From assembly GCA_022605405.1 (NCBI GenBank), contig JABYQQ010000015.1, positions 1,054,001 to 1,118,000 on the forward strand: a stretch of 64,000 bases of DNA. The letters are read 5' to 3'. A program made the position numbers and the translations under genes. Under the pieces are notes generated by a model that saw nothing but the letters and a program-made list of their open reading frames with translations, was not told where the DNA came from and did no database searches. This stretch comes from Earliella scabrosa (Eukaryota > Basidiomycota > Agaricomycetes > Polyporales > Polyporaceae). Shown piece by piece: positions 48,624-60,992 of the stretch. Numbering within the stretch: the first letter of the stretch is position 1; the number at the start of each line of letters is the position of its first letter.

Positions 48624-49779
48624 CAAAGACACTGACGGACATGACCTGCTTAATGGTCGTCGCGGCACTTCCCTGCGTGCGCGACCCCGAGGCGCGGGGG
48701 TGTTGTGGAGCCTCTCCACTCGCTGCTCGACGTCGGCCGTCGAACGGTGCGCTGCATATCGATGGACCCCCGCGGGGAAGGTCCTGACGTTCGGGTGCGT
48801 CGAGCTCGGGGGGCGCTGGCGGGGTCATGCTGGCAAGGAGCGGCTACGTGGCGCGATGACGACATGCAACGCAGCAGTGTCGATGATAGAGGGCCAGTGT
48901 GCGCGGTGCGGGCTGTCTATCAATGCGACCAGAGGATATGGCTTTAGGTGTACAGAAAGGAGCGCCAGCGGCGCACTACTGCGACCAGTACTCCAGTATA
49001 CGTTGTGCGATGGCGCTGTGGTGCAACGGTGTGCGATCTCGTCATTCCTCTGATGTGGATACTGACGCTGCTCGCCCGACAGGCTAGTTGAGGGGTCGAG
49101 ATGATGAGGTGCGATGCGCAGCGAATCGGTCCACCTCGGAGACCCAAGGATAGCTGGGGTACCCTCACCGTCGGCCGATCATGCAGCGGTGCATGCGCAG
49201 TAGGTATGCGGAGAACCTCGAACGACCAGGCATTCTGGTACCGGAGTATCGTCGCCGCCTGTATGTCCAGGTATGTCACCGATATAGGCAATGCCAGTGC
49301 AATACACTGTACTTACTCACAGTATTCCTGCGCAGCTCGAACGCGTTCAGGCGCGATCTATGCGTACCGCCTCGCGCGCGTCACAAGTCCTCAAGCTTGA
49401 TGACGCGCTGATGCTGATTGCGATGCGCGAGAGCAGCAGCTAGGTCGTCCAACATCGCGCAGGCAGACCCAGGCGTCCAAGCCCCGAGGTTCTAGGACGA
49501 GTATGCGGAGTTCTGGAGCCGGTCGAAGGCGTCGACCATCAATATCTGTACGCATGCTGAGATCTTCCTTCTCAGTTCTAGTTCTCTATAGAGACTCGGC
49601 TCAGCGCTCAGGAACCGGGATAGGAACGACGCGCGACCTGGCCACAGTACTCACCTTCGCCATGCATGAACGCATCGATGATTACGATTGATGAGGAACG
49701 AAGAGATCGTCCTTTAAGTACGACGTTCTCCGCCATTCCGCGTCACGCAAACCTGAGCCCGTGGGAACATTATTCATAC

Positions 49780-50450
49780 TCCGCTTACCTTAAGTAAGTA
49801 ACGGTATTTACTGTAGCAGACGCCCAGTAAGAAACTGTTTACTGGCTCTAGCCCTAGTCTAGGGTTGACCTGACCATGGCACTGCCACCTTGGCGCGCAA
49901 ATAAGCGCCCAAACGCCGACAAATCCGATGATTTGTGCGACATGCTGGAAACATGTCGCATTCGTTTTTGTTGCTTCGGCCGATGGGCGCTTAATGGAAT
50001 GACCACCTCGGATTGTAGCCATATGTCGTGGGAACATATTGATTACATTATCATATGTTTCCGATCAAAACTGAGTGAGTTAGAACAGAAATAAACTTGC
50101 CCATATCGGGAAGAATGGGCTGTTTTGCGCATTGTGAATGGGCGCTTGAGCACAGCATTGGGCGCCTAACGTACCGGTTTTGTAACATCTCAATGTAGGC
50201 AAGTTTGTTTCAATTCTAGCACACTCAGTTTTCATCTGAAATATATAGTGTTATATACCATTAGAATCGTATGACCTGTGGCTACACACTGAGTTAGTAA
50301 CTGAAGTGGTTTGTGAATGATTTCAATCAACCATAAGCAGTTCTGTGTAATAGAAACTCTAGCACAAACTTGAGCTAAACAGTGTTGATCATTATAAATT
50401 CATATATCATTTCTATATAAATTATCCCCTTCCTCATCAATCGTACACTG
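49780..50450. repeat. AT-rich island with nested inverted repeats (MITE/foldback-like)
   Basis: Base composition drops sharply against the flanks. Two 35-bp arms at 50067-50101 and 50198-50232 are inverted copies of each other (30 of 35 matching by eye), with a 96-bp spacer. To the left, TGCGACATG/CATGTCGCA forms a perfect 9-bp hairpin near 49937-49961. A wider pair, AATAAGCGCCCA and its inverse, flanks that hairpin (about 49900-49912 and 49984-49996). The motif TGGGCGC recurs several times. There is no coding capacity. This suggests a nonautonomous DNA element or a stacked remnant. Confidence 0.6.
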
Positions 50451-52872
50451 CCAGACAATGGCCCACTTCACAACAAGTGTCATTGTGCCAGCGTCGCAAA
50501 CATGCGTTGTTGTCCAACATATTACCGTACTCCCTCCGCCACGTTACCGCGCACAGTTCAGTGTAGCCTGACTGGCAAGCACTGGGCAGCTTGCACGATG
50601 GGTCCGCCGGCGGTGGAGCTCCGGCACGAGCTCTCGGCTTCAGTACACGTCGACCGTGACCGTGGTCCGTCGACGCCTGTGCTAGCAACGTGTCAGCAGA
50701 CGATGGAGGGAATAGCAAGGCGAAGGCATCACCTGAGCGTGACCTGAGCACCTGAGCGAACGCAAATAATCATATTGCTGAGCACTCAGCGCGGTGCTAA
50801 GCCGGGGCGCGCAGCAGGGAGCTCGAGAAGCTCGGTCAGGGTACTTAGGTCAGGGCACAGCGTGCTTACTACAAACCCCGGACATACTTATTACTTACGA
50901 GCCTATGGAGGACCCACTAGTACTGCGTTCGGCGTCGGCGTCGACACGTAGGGTGTCCCGTGTTTTAGGCGTGCGGGGATAGAAGGGCGAGAGGGCGAGG
51001 CTAGCGAGTTGGGTTTAAAGAGGACTGCACTAGAAGAGTAAGTAGTGCCTCAAATTATACAGTAATGCGCCTGGTGGAGGCTCTGCCCCAGTCGCGACGA
51101 CGCGCCACTGCGCGCGCCGCCTGCTACGACGTCGCGCCGGGGTTGTCGTGTCGTTCAAGCCTATGTATCGGTATAGTATGTCGCATACTACGTGTCTGTC
51201 AGTCAGCTCGCGCGCGAGCGACCTGCAATCCCGATCGCAGCTCGCGAAACCCGATTCCCGACTCGGACTCGACGACGGGACCGGCCGGGACAAGTCACAA
51301 CAACTGACTCGAACAAACCCCCCGAGTCCGGACATGGTTACACATCCGCTCCACCTCCCGACGCAAGCGCTTAGCAAATCCCGCCCGGAACCTCGAGGGA
51401 GATTCGTGACTTACTCGATCCCGCGCCGTATACGCCTATGGTCGCGAATCACGATGAAGAGTAAAAAGTAACAACGCGCAATTCGGCATCGATAACGCGG
51501 CGCATGTGCGTGCAGGTGCCCCACCGCATCCCGCGAGCCCGCCCCACGCCGCTCAGATCAGCCGCTCCCGTCGTGCTCGGACGACGAGCACGTTACTTAC
51601 TTACCCGTACTTACCCGCACCTCACAAATGCGGATAAGCACAGTAGGCTGAGTGATGGGACGAGTTGCAAGCAGCAAAAACATCCGAAAACTCCAACGCG
51701 ACGCAACGCACATGTTTAATTGCACAAGCAAAAAATGGTCATCGAATTGCGCAGCAGCATCGGAATGTGCGCCATCACGCGCGTCACCCGCGCACCTCGG
51801 ACGCTGGGGAACGGCGGACTGACTGCTGACAATTCGGAATGCGCGTCCGGACCCACCTCCGCCCCGGGCGGGTCACCCGCGTCGCACTCGGACTTGGACT
51901 TGAGCTTGGATCACCAACATTGGCAACAACATCCGCGCTTGCAAGTCATGGCGGCATGGCGGCGCGTAGGCGTTCGGCCGATCGGTGGCGAGGCGTCCGC
52001 AGGTCATGTTTCCGGAATCCGGATTGCGACCAGGAGCGGCAAGGGAATCGTTCCCTGGGCGGTTGGCTGGTGAGCAAGTCGACAGTCAAACATGTCGCAA
52101 ATAACATACGTATCCGGATACGAAGGGCCCTGAGAGGCCTAGGGTCGAGCACAGTACTCAATCACTGACATGTCCTGACAGCAGGAGACCAGGAGACCAG
52201 TGATGAATGCACCCGAACTTGCTGGCAGATGAATTACAATTTACATACCCGACCAAAGCACTCACCGACTTGTCGCTGGTCGCCAAGACTTGGCATAAGG
52301 TCGGGCTCGGGCGGGCAGGCATAGGTGCGGATAGTGCGGTGTTCAACTGTCATGACGATTCGTTTGTGGTGGGGTCTACTATGTAATGTACAGTACCCGT
52401 AAGAGGTCACAATATGCTACGATGCGCGAGATGCGAGGGATGAAGAGCGAGGAGAGGTGCGATGGGTGCGATGGTGCGGATGTGCGAGTATGCGCGCGCG
52501 GAGAGCACGATCGGGAGACGGAGCGGCCGGTGTGTTTGATTAATGCAAGCAAGGGGCTGCAGGGGCTACGAGTATCGTGGCGAGGCGGGCTGCGATGACG
52601 ATGACGACGATGCAGGATGCTGTGGATGTGAGGAGAGCAGCATGAGATGAGTGAGAGGAGAAGGAGCGTATTATAGATCTACAGCAGTGCGAGTAAAGCG
52701 TAGTGCGTGGGGATCCGAGTCGGACGAGGCGCGGGGTGCGAATGAAAGAATAAGTTACGCTCGGCTGGCGGCGTGGTGGTGGTGGGGTGCGCGAGCGGAA
52801 ACCAAATTTTGTATACAGCGAAGGCGAAGGGTGGAGCGAACCGAAACCGAAACCGAGTGCCAGTCCTCGCGC

Positions 52873-53961
52873 TTATGCGCGGATGGGCACTGCCTGCGCC
52901 GCGAGTGGATGGTGATATGACGGCGGCGCGGGCGTCGGCATGTGCGGTTGCGAGTGGAACTGGGGAAGGGGGAAGGAGCGGAGGATGGACAGCGCAGATG
53001 CGCGTACGCCTTTGTGCGAATGCGAATGGTGGTGTTGGGAAGGATGCGACGCGTCTTCGTGCGCGTGGGGGTTGGCGGAGAAGTCGAGCTCGACCTTGGT
53101 GGGGAAGGCCACCGCGGACGAGGGGAGGGGCTCGGGTGTGCGAGGGAGAGACACGCTCTCGAAGGAGGACTCGGAGTCGACGTCCATGTCGCTCGAGTCG
53201 GTGGACCAGCGCGAGCCGAGAGGCGAGCTCGTGCGGCGGGCGTGGCGCTTGTGGTGCTCCCGTGCGGATAGGCGGGATGCGTGTGCGTGGTGAGGGCGGG
53301 TGAGGGCGAGGATGGTGTCGTGGTGTGCGAGGATGTCGGCCTCGGAGACGGAGAGTTCGAAGTCGAGGACGTCGAGGAACTCACGCTCGATGCGGCCGAT
53401 GTCACGCTTGCCGAAGACGCCAGTGCAGAGTGCCCAGTGGACATTCTTGAGTGTGGAGTCATTCAGGTACTGCGAAGAGGCACGCGAAGAGTGAGTATAT
53501 GAGTCGATGACGTCGATGTTGCGCACACACCTTGTTGGCGAGGATGAGGGCGCCGAGGAAGACGCGCTCGTTGGCCCACTGCTCGAGGGCGATCTGGATG
53601 TGGGGCTTGGCACGCTCGATGTAAACGAGGGTGACCAGGAGGGCGGGGACCTTGACCTCCGCCTTGTGTAGTACGTCGGTGACGAACTTGAGGAACTTGG
53701 ACTGTTCCGAGTGCCGGGCCATGGTGCGGCCGCGGGTAGAAGAGGATGGACGGCCCAGTGCGTAGTCGACTGTCTCAACGACGGTGTCGACAAGGTGTTC
53801 TACGCGAGGCGTTTGCATGAGGATCCGGATTGGGAAGGAGGGAAAGGAGGTTACTCACCAATGAGGGTCCGACTCATCTCCATGTCCACGAGCTCGAGGA
53901 GAGCAGGCGAGTGTAGCGAGGGGTCGACGAGACTGGCTGGATGCACCGGAGAGGCAAGCAT
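52873..53961 (-). CDS. Pho80/Pcl-type cyclin
   Basis: Three exons (53961-53859, 53799-53531, 53469-52873), 322 aa. The cyclin box spans about residues 30-160: LLELVDMEMSRTLIEHLVDT, FLKFVTDVLHKAEVKVPALL, VTLVYIERAKPHIQIALEQW, VFLGALILANKYLNDSTLKN, then FGKRDIGRIEREFLDVLDFE. This matches fungal cyclins that partner Pho85-like CDKs in phosphate or cell-cycle control. The C-terminal half is low complexity, Ser/His/Pro-rich, without a known domain. The start at 53961 is the first ATG in the frame that leads into the conserved block. Which CDK it serves is unknown. Confidence 0.88.
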
Positions 53962-54050
53962 GTTTGGGCAGGAGAAGGCGGAGGAGGGGTGGGCTCGGAG
54001 GACCTGTCGAGAGGCGGCGGGTTGGGGAGGCCATGGCCGGCCAGGCGCTG

Positions 54051-54058
54051 CTTATAAG
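54051..54058 (-). promoter_or_regulatory. TATA box for the cyclin gene
   Basis: CTTATAAG, palindromic, about 90 bp upstream of the start at 53961. Confidence 0.5.
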
Positions 54059-57000
54059 ACTGCGGGATGGAGGACGAGGACAAGTGGGCGAGATCTGAGA
54101 TTGGAATGAATGCCGTGGAGGTGCGAGGGCGCAGACGCCGGGAGCAGGGGCGGTGATTCCGTGCGCAGACGGTCGGGCTTGGGCGTGATTGGACGGCGGC
54201 TGAGGGCGGTCGGCTTGACTCACCGCTTTTCCGACGCATGCTCGCCCCTCCGTAAGCACTCCGACACCCCCCGTAAGCGACATCTCTCCGTTTTCGGCCC
54301 AGATCTCGTCTCAGATCTGGCCCTCCCCCACCCACCTTTCCCACGATCCCTCCCTCCCGCCCAATTGTCTCAGACGCCCGCAGAAGGCTGGCGAACGCGT
54401 TTGTCACCCGTTGCTCTGTCATCCGCTGGTCATCCATCCCGGTCTGCATTTCGTCTAAGCACATCCCTTCGCCATCGTTCGCGAGACTCGCCATGTGCTG
54501 ATGTGCCCTCTTCACTAGCACCGTCGCGCCGCCCAGTCGTCTGCCTGAGCCGACCCAGGCGCGCCATCTCAGTGTCTCGACCGACCGCGTCTAGACCGCA
54601 GTCAGAGCCCCGGCAGTGCGCCTGTCCAGGCCGTCTTCCTAGAGTCTCTTTGCGTCTTTCGCTTCCCGTTTACTCGTTCTATCGCAGCGGGCGCTCCTGC
54701 GCGGACACTCCACCTAGACTCCCATCGACCGACGTTAGCTTCGACCCACCCGGCTCCAGTCCCCGGTCGGTATCGCACGATAATACTGCACACGAATCCC
54801 CCTCCGGTACCCGACCCACTCGCGCGGCGGCATGTGCCCAGGCCTCCTTCCCCACATCGCCAGCCATCTCAATAAAACCGTGTAATTGGCACCGAGCTGC
54901 AGCAATTCCATCACGCACGCAGACATGCATCTGCCACGCAGAATAAGTAAGTAATAAAAGGATCTTGGGGGCGATCTTCGCGTTACTGCTCGCTCGGAAG
55001 CAAATCCTGTCTGGGAAATTGACGTCTGACACCGTGACGGGTGCGAGACGTCGCCACGCCCTGCACGCTCGCCCCCTTCCCCGCCACCAGGGCGCAAATG
55101 CAATTTCCTCCCTGGCCGTCCCTTCCGGCGTTTCCACCGCGCGAGCGCATCGAGCGATGCCAACTCCCCATCCTATGCATCGATAAATCACCAAATCAAC
55201 CAGCGCTCGCTGCCAGTCCGATGCGAATGGACTTTGCTACAGACGCCGTGCGCATACCTCGGCGCGCTCATCAAATAAAAGTCATCCCTGCAACCCTCGC
55301 CCGAGCATTCCGAGCGGCAAGCACTGAACGTGTCCGTACCGGACAGCCCGGTGACAAGCCACTCGCGGTGGCCTGCAACCTCCAATCGTCGTCCTGTCGC
55401 CGTCCTGGCTGTGGCTCCCGTTGTCCTGACCATATATGTGTTGCTGTACACTACGCCCGCCGTAAGTACTGATATATGATACCTACCCACCGCCGTGACC
55501 GCACTTAATTGACGCGTCTGTCTGTGTGACTGCACGCGTCTCCGCGGCGCCAGGCAAGGCAGGCACACAGATCACCATCTCCAGACACCCGTTGCCATAT
55601 GCGGCCGTTCGGCACCCTGCCGACGCGCGCTGCGGCACCCCAGCCGCCGGTGGTCGGGTGCGATCGCTGCGCCTGCGCGTGCGGCGACGAGCCGCAGCCT
55701 GCGTACCCCGGCGGTTCTTGCGAACGTGTTGCGGTCGACGTGTCGCCGCGGCCGCAGTGCGAATCCGATCGCCATGCAACTAGTATGTAGCAAGTACTGC
55801 GTAGGACCGAGGATATCGATGGATACTTGCAGTCTACGCACTACGCGAGTGGCACCGTATATTGTGATGCATATCTCACTGTATCTGGAAATCAGATACA
55901 CGGACACGGTATACGAGTCGTGTCGCCCGACGTGGACACGCGTGAGCCGATTTCGATGGGCGGGCCGACGAACAAAATTCCTTTCGGGAGACCAAGATTC
56001 ATCGTGCTATGCGGTCGAGTCAGGCGCCGCGCCCGCGTCCCCGTTCTCGCAGTTCCGATTCCTCGCGCGAGCGTGGCCATGGTGGATCCAGGCGCGCCTC
56101 GGGTTCGGGGTGTTGACCTCACGAACGTCGTCATAGCCACTGCGCCGACTACATAATGATATCTACTTCCACCCACGCATTTGGTGGTCGACCTTCGTCG
56201 GCCTTCGTCCGGGTTCTGCTCAGTCGCACGCAGGCCTGTAACACACCTGGTGAGTACACACTTACTGACGGAAGCTTGCAGATGGCCTCGGAATTCGCGA
56301 TCGGAGCGCATGCACGGTGTCGAGTGTTCACGGAGCTTCCATGGCTTCCCGCCCGGCGCCGGGCAGCGGGACGAAGCTTCCGAGTCACCAACAGTCAGGT
56401 GTCATATTCGCCCGAACGGAATCTACTTACTCTTCTTTCGTCCGTGGCTGGCTCCCGCTGAGGCGCGGGCGCGGGCGGCGTCTGCGCCGTGCGGGCATCA
56501 CGCGAGACCTCGTCGCGCGGGGTTTCCTTAGGACCTTACTCATCCAACAACACCCAGTCAATGAGTAAGTAGTCGTCGCGATAGGATTGAGATGGGATGG
56601 GTGTGGGGACGCGTCTGTCAGCAAGGTGCGGGGAAGTGTCTGAGTCAGCAGAAGTGAAGGTGCTGAACTTTGCGCGATCGGCCGGTGGCGTCATCATACC
56701 GCATGCAGCGCTCGCGCTCGCGATTCTATCCATCCTTCGTCAAGAACGTGCAACGCGAGATCTCATGCACATGCCTATCAGATTCATTGCGAGGCCAGTG
56801 AAGAAGACAGTGAGAGTGCGGTGGGATGGGACGTCCGCATCTGCTAGAACACTCCATCTAGTACCATGGTCCACACAAGACACACGCTCCCGCGTAGCAC
56901 CTCGAGGCTTCGCTTCTCGACCACAGATATCCAACAGCCACTATTCTATCTGAACTTTGGAGATTCGTAACGAGCTTCCGATTGCGTCCCGCGTCCTCCC

Positions 57001-59704
57001 ACTCCCCGCGGCACATCGCCCATCGCGAGACCGTGGACGTCGCGAAGTCTGGGGCGGAGGAAGGCCCGAGCGAGCGCTGCTCAGCGGAGAGAAGCCCCGG
57101 GCTCAGCGCGTCCACCGAAAGCGCGTGCGATCGGCCGACGCACGAAGACGCGGGGTAGAGAGGCTCTGGCGAGAAGCGTCGTCCAACCCCGGATCGGGCT
57201 TTGCTGCTAAGTTTGCGTCGAGCTCGTACGTCGGTCGGCGTCGGACTCGGGGGCGCCCAGGTGTATAATCGCTATCGCGATCGCTCCTCCGTCCACGTCC
57301 CTCCCAAATCCGAATCCAATCGAGATCCCGCACAAACGCCGACGGCGAGCTCCCGATCGCGATCTCTGGATGATCGCAGGAACGCAGACCTCCCGCATTG
57401 GGACGTGCGCACGTTGCACCTGCCCCTTTCGGCTGGCCACGTCAAAATGAAATCGCTTCAAATCGGGCGGCTGTGGGTAGAGTGGCGCGCGCGTGTCCGC
57501 TCGGCCGACGCGACACCCGTCGCCGACCCACCGCGCCGCCCGACGCCGACGTCGACGTGGTCTGCGACACGCCGGCTGGTTGGGCCATCACGATGAGGAC
57601 GAGGATTTGACTGCGCTCGTGGTACGCGAGGCGAAGGGCCCGATGAGTGATCGGAAATTGCGCTCGCGTATGTGCGTGAGGCGGTGTGGGTCAGTAAGTA
57701 CTCCCTGAAGATGATGGAGCGGGTGCGGTGGATTATCACCATACTACCTCTGTTTGAGTTTTCGCAGATGGAGGTACTGCATAGCGACCGATGGCCAAAG
57801 ATGGGGGGGCTGGATATCTGGATAGGTGATACAGATGGACGTAAGAACTCCGAGGTAGTACTGACAGCGGCGGGCGGGATCGGCGGGGCCTGTACGGTTA
57901 ACTTTAGTGGCTTGGAGGAAGTGAGTCTGTCGCCTATAGCTACTTACTGTCTCGGATAGCACAAAGGAGAAGGCAGAAGGGTAGGCGAGCCTTTGTTCGC
58001 TCAAGGCGGCCCGCATAGCTAGATGTGCCACCCTTAGTAGCGAGCCATCTAAGCGGGTGGCACCCCCGGTTCCGCACGCCGATGCACCGACAGACGTGCC
58101 GCGACGCGATCCTGGCAGACGCAGGGCTATTTGAGTCACACAATAGCAGTCCTGGTGGTGGCGCTGTGACATCGCAAGCTCAAGCTCAAGCTCACGCCTG
58201 ACGCCGCCCCAGTCGGGGCTCGCGGTTAGCGAACCTATGCGGTGACATGAGTATTGGCAGGTGGCAGCTGCCTTGCAGCCTGTTCATGAGATGGCGATCC
58301 TGATTCCTGCCAATTCCTCTGGAGTTGCGCACCAAATCTCGCGCGTCCGCCGGGTCGTCCGGTCTGGGCCCTTCACACCCCGCCGCTTGCGATCCCTCGC
58401 CAGAGGTGATCAGGGACAAACGTGAGGACGGTTGGCGGAGGGGCGGCGGGGTGTGTCACGCTAGCCCTGTGCGGTCCACCTTCACGTCTGTTGCCACCGT
58501 CGTGTTCGCACCCGCACCCGTGGGTACGCGGCGCCGTGCCATGTCAACGGGGCCTCCGGAGGGTGCGACGCCGACGGGTTGTCGCAGGCGAGCATATGTC
58601 CCCGCCCGTCGTCTGTTCCTCGGCTAGCTGGGCTGCAGTCGGCGACGGGACGTCCGGAGCGCGGCCAGCGTCCGACGTCCAGCTCACACCGTGGCGCGTG
58701 GCGTCCAGTCTTGAGATACATTGCGCGTTGCACCAATGTTGAACGCGTAGTCCGGGTTCTCACCGACACACGGTGCGCTGCGTGGATGTGCTGTCCGATG
58801 TGCGCGTGTCCGTATCCGTGTACATGTATATGCCCGTGCGAGAGGTGTTCGAATAGTCAAGTCGCCGTGCACCGTGTCTATACGGGCGTACATTGAGCCT
58901 GCGCTGCAGCTCTCAGTGAAACGTGTGTGCGAGAGCAACTACTCGTGTGTTACATACCCATGCCTATTCTCATGCCGACCATCCCCACCCACCACCAAAC
59001 CCATTCCCACTCCGGCTCCCCGACTCCCACCCTCTCCTCCACTCCGCGTGGGCGCCCCCAAGCCAACGAGCACTGTGCATAATGCATACATACCACTTTG
59101 GAGTTTCACCGGGTCCGCACCGGGGGCTACCTCCGCGGTGCACGGATTGTCAAACTCGACGGTCGAGTTGCGATCACCAATGCGTGAGAGGCTGAGAGCA
59201 TGCATCAATATATGCGCGGGCGCGAACGCGAGCGCGAGCGGGAGCCCTGCAGATCAGCGAGCCAATCAATGTCACCTCTATTCCAGTGATGGCGAGGGGT
59301 CCATGCAGCTTCGCGCGACGACGATCCCGCCGTCGCCAGTGCGACCAGGGTCTGTCCTAGAGGGGTCCGGCGCACGGGCGGGGCCGGAACGCGCTCAGCT
59401 GCGAGCCGGGAGGGTCGCGACCCCAAACTCGAACGAGGATGATAAGCGAGCGAAATGCCAATAGTACAGTTGAATAGCGGAGGACACGTAGCGTACACGG
59501 GACTGCGGGAACTGTTCGTCTTGAAACAACAAGAAGATGCACGACGCACGAACGACGAAACGTACACACACACAACACACCGACCTACAGCCAGTCGACC
59601 CTTCGGAGCCGCCAGACCCCCCTTGCTCGGACCCTCGCACCGTCGCGCCGCGCCAGTCTGGTCGGAGGAGGGGCCGAGGCGTGCGCCCCGACGTGCGACC
59701 CTCT
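54059..59704. other. Gene-poor interval, 5.6 kb
   Basis: No supported gene. The longest frame (54110-54946, plus strand) has no conserved features, is Arg/Ser/Pro-rich and overlaps the cyclin promoter. Several copies of the 7-mer GTAAGTA or its complement are scattered through the interval. I recognise no mobile-element protein. Confidence 0.55.
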
Positions 59705-60992
59705 TTACGGATTTGACGCGCTGCCTGCAGCGGGTGACTGGGCGGCCGCGGCGCCGGGTTTTGCTTTCGTTTTCGAGTTCTTGCTGCCCTTGGGTCGTCC
59801 GCGGGGGCGCTTCACGGGCTGCCCGTCATTTCCGAGCTCCTCACCCGCGCGTTTTGTGCCCGTGGCCGCGTTGGTGGCGTCGTTTTGTAATCGAAGCGCC
59901 TTGAGGTATCTGGGTGGGAGTTGATGTGGGATGGGCACGAGAGCCGCGAAAAGGATAGAGGGGAAGAGACGGGATGCGAGATACCGGAGGGCGGGATGCG
60001 GTCAGCGAGCTTGCGGGACAGACGCGGGGCGACGTGAGCGTGAGTGCCACTTACTCCGCGGACTTTTCTTCGAGGGTTGTTTGTAGGCTCGGGAGTGGGG
60101 GCTGGCCGAGCTCCTGCCGTAACCTGTCTACGTCTTGCTTCGCAACCGCGTACTCGCCGTCGGTGATGGTTTGTATCTTGTCGCGGAGCGTTTGTGCTCT
60201 GCACGCACACAGTCAGGTCCGAGGATCGCGTATGCGCGGCAGAAGAGAAGGGGACACCAGTACGTACTCTTTGGTGAGGGTGGCTTCTGCGAGATCAGCC
60301 TGATGGACGAATCAGACATGTCGAGCACGCCAAGGATGGTGCGGTCAGAATATGCACCTTGTCCCGATCTTCATTGACCTGGGAACAGTAGGGGACAAGA
60401 GAGAACGGAGGAATGAATGGAAGCACACGCACGCATGGACGGGCAGACGCACCTCGCGTAGACAGTTGAGTAATCGAGACCGCTCGCTCTCGAGCCTGTG
60501 CCGTTCCGCCCGCTCGTTAGACATCTGCCGCGGCTGTCATGAGCCCGAGGGTACACACTTGTTCTTCTGCTCCTTGAGATCCTGGATCGCCTTGCTCTTC
60601 TGTTCGAGCGCGGCGTGCGCGGAGAGGATGTGCGCCGTGTGCAGCTGCAGCGTCAGGGCATGCTTCCTTCACGTTCCACGCGTCGTCCCGCAGGGAGAAC
60701 GACATTCGAGGGTCGCGCCGCACGCCGCCGGGCAGATTGTGGCAGATGTTCGGAGCAATGGAGAGAAAGGCGAGAGGAAGAGACCCCGATATTAATATGC
60801 AGCGAGAGCGAAGGGGATCGAGGGAGAGGTTAGCGAGGGCAGATAGGAGGACGTGGCGGGGACGCACTTGAGCTCGGCCGTCTTTGCGAGGTGGACGAGG
60901 TTCTTTGTCCAGTCGCCGGTGGCGAGGATGGGCGAGTGTGCGGCGGCGGAGGACGAGGCCTGAGCGGACGAGCCCGCGGTTGTGGTCGCCAT
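59705..60992 (-). CDS. Coiled-coil protein with C-terminal AT-hook
   Basis: Seven exons: 60992-60868, 60666-60559, 60495-60453, 60378-60358, 60299-60268, 60198-60055 and 59909-59705, giving 225 aa. A long coiled coil runs from about residue 40 to 150 (LKKHALTLQLHTAHILSAHA, LKEQKNKLESERSRLL, DKIQTITDGEYAVAKQDVDR). Near the C-terminus is an AT-hook core in KRPRGRPKGSKNSKTKAKPG, which binds AT-rich minor groove. Exon 4 is only 21 nt (VNEDRDK). All junctions keep frame. A nuclear, chromatin-associated role is likely. The family is probably restricted to basidiomycetes. The bounds of exon 2 are the least certain, with acceptor GTGAAG at 60667. Confidence 0.83.

Larger units (their letters stand above)
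44417..52872. other. Gene-poor interval, 8.5 kb
   Basis: I find no ORF here with splice-supported or protein-like continuity on either strand. The open frames are short, Arg/Ser/Pro-rich and overlap in several frames, as expected from GC-rich noncoding DNA. The interval holds short dispersed repeats, a CGG microsatellite and an AT-rich inverted-repeat island, listed separately. It may be remnants of old transposons, but I recognise no transposase, reverse transcriptase or LTR. Confidence 0.6.

Noticed and set aside
48292..49053. Plus-strand ORF (253 codons) in the gene desert
   Set aside because: Contains the CGG microsatellite as poly-Gly, reads like random GC-rich DNA, and is overlapped by open frames in other phases.
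49780..50450. Helitron end or LTR
   Set aside because: No TC...CTRR ends, no LTR pair, no target-site duplication that I can see; left as an inverted-repeat island.
54110..54946. Long plus-strand ORF (278 codons) upstream of the cyclin
   Set aside because: Arg/Ser/Pro-rich, no conserved segments or splice context, and it overlaps the cyclin promoter.
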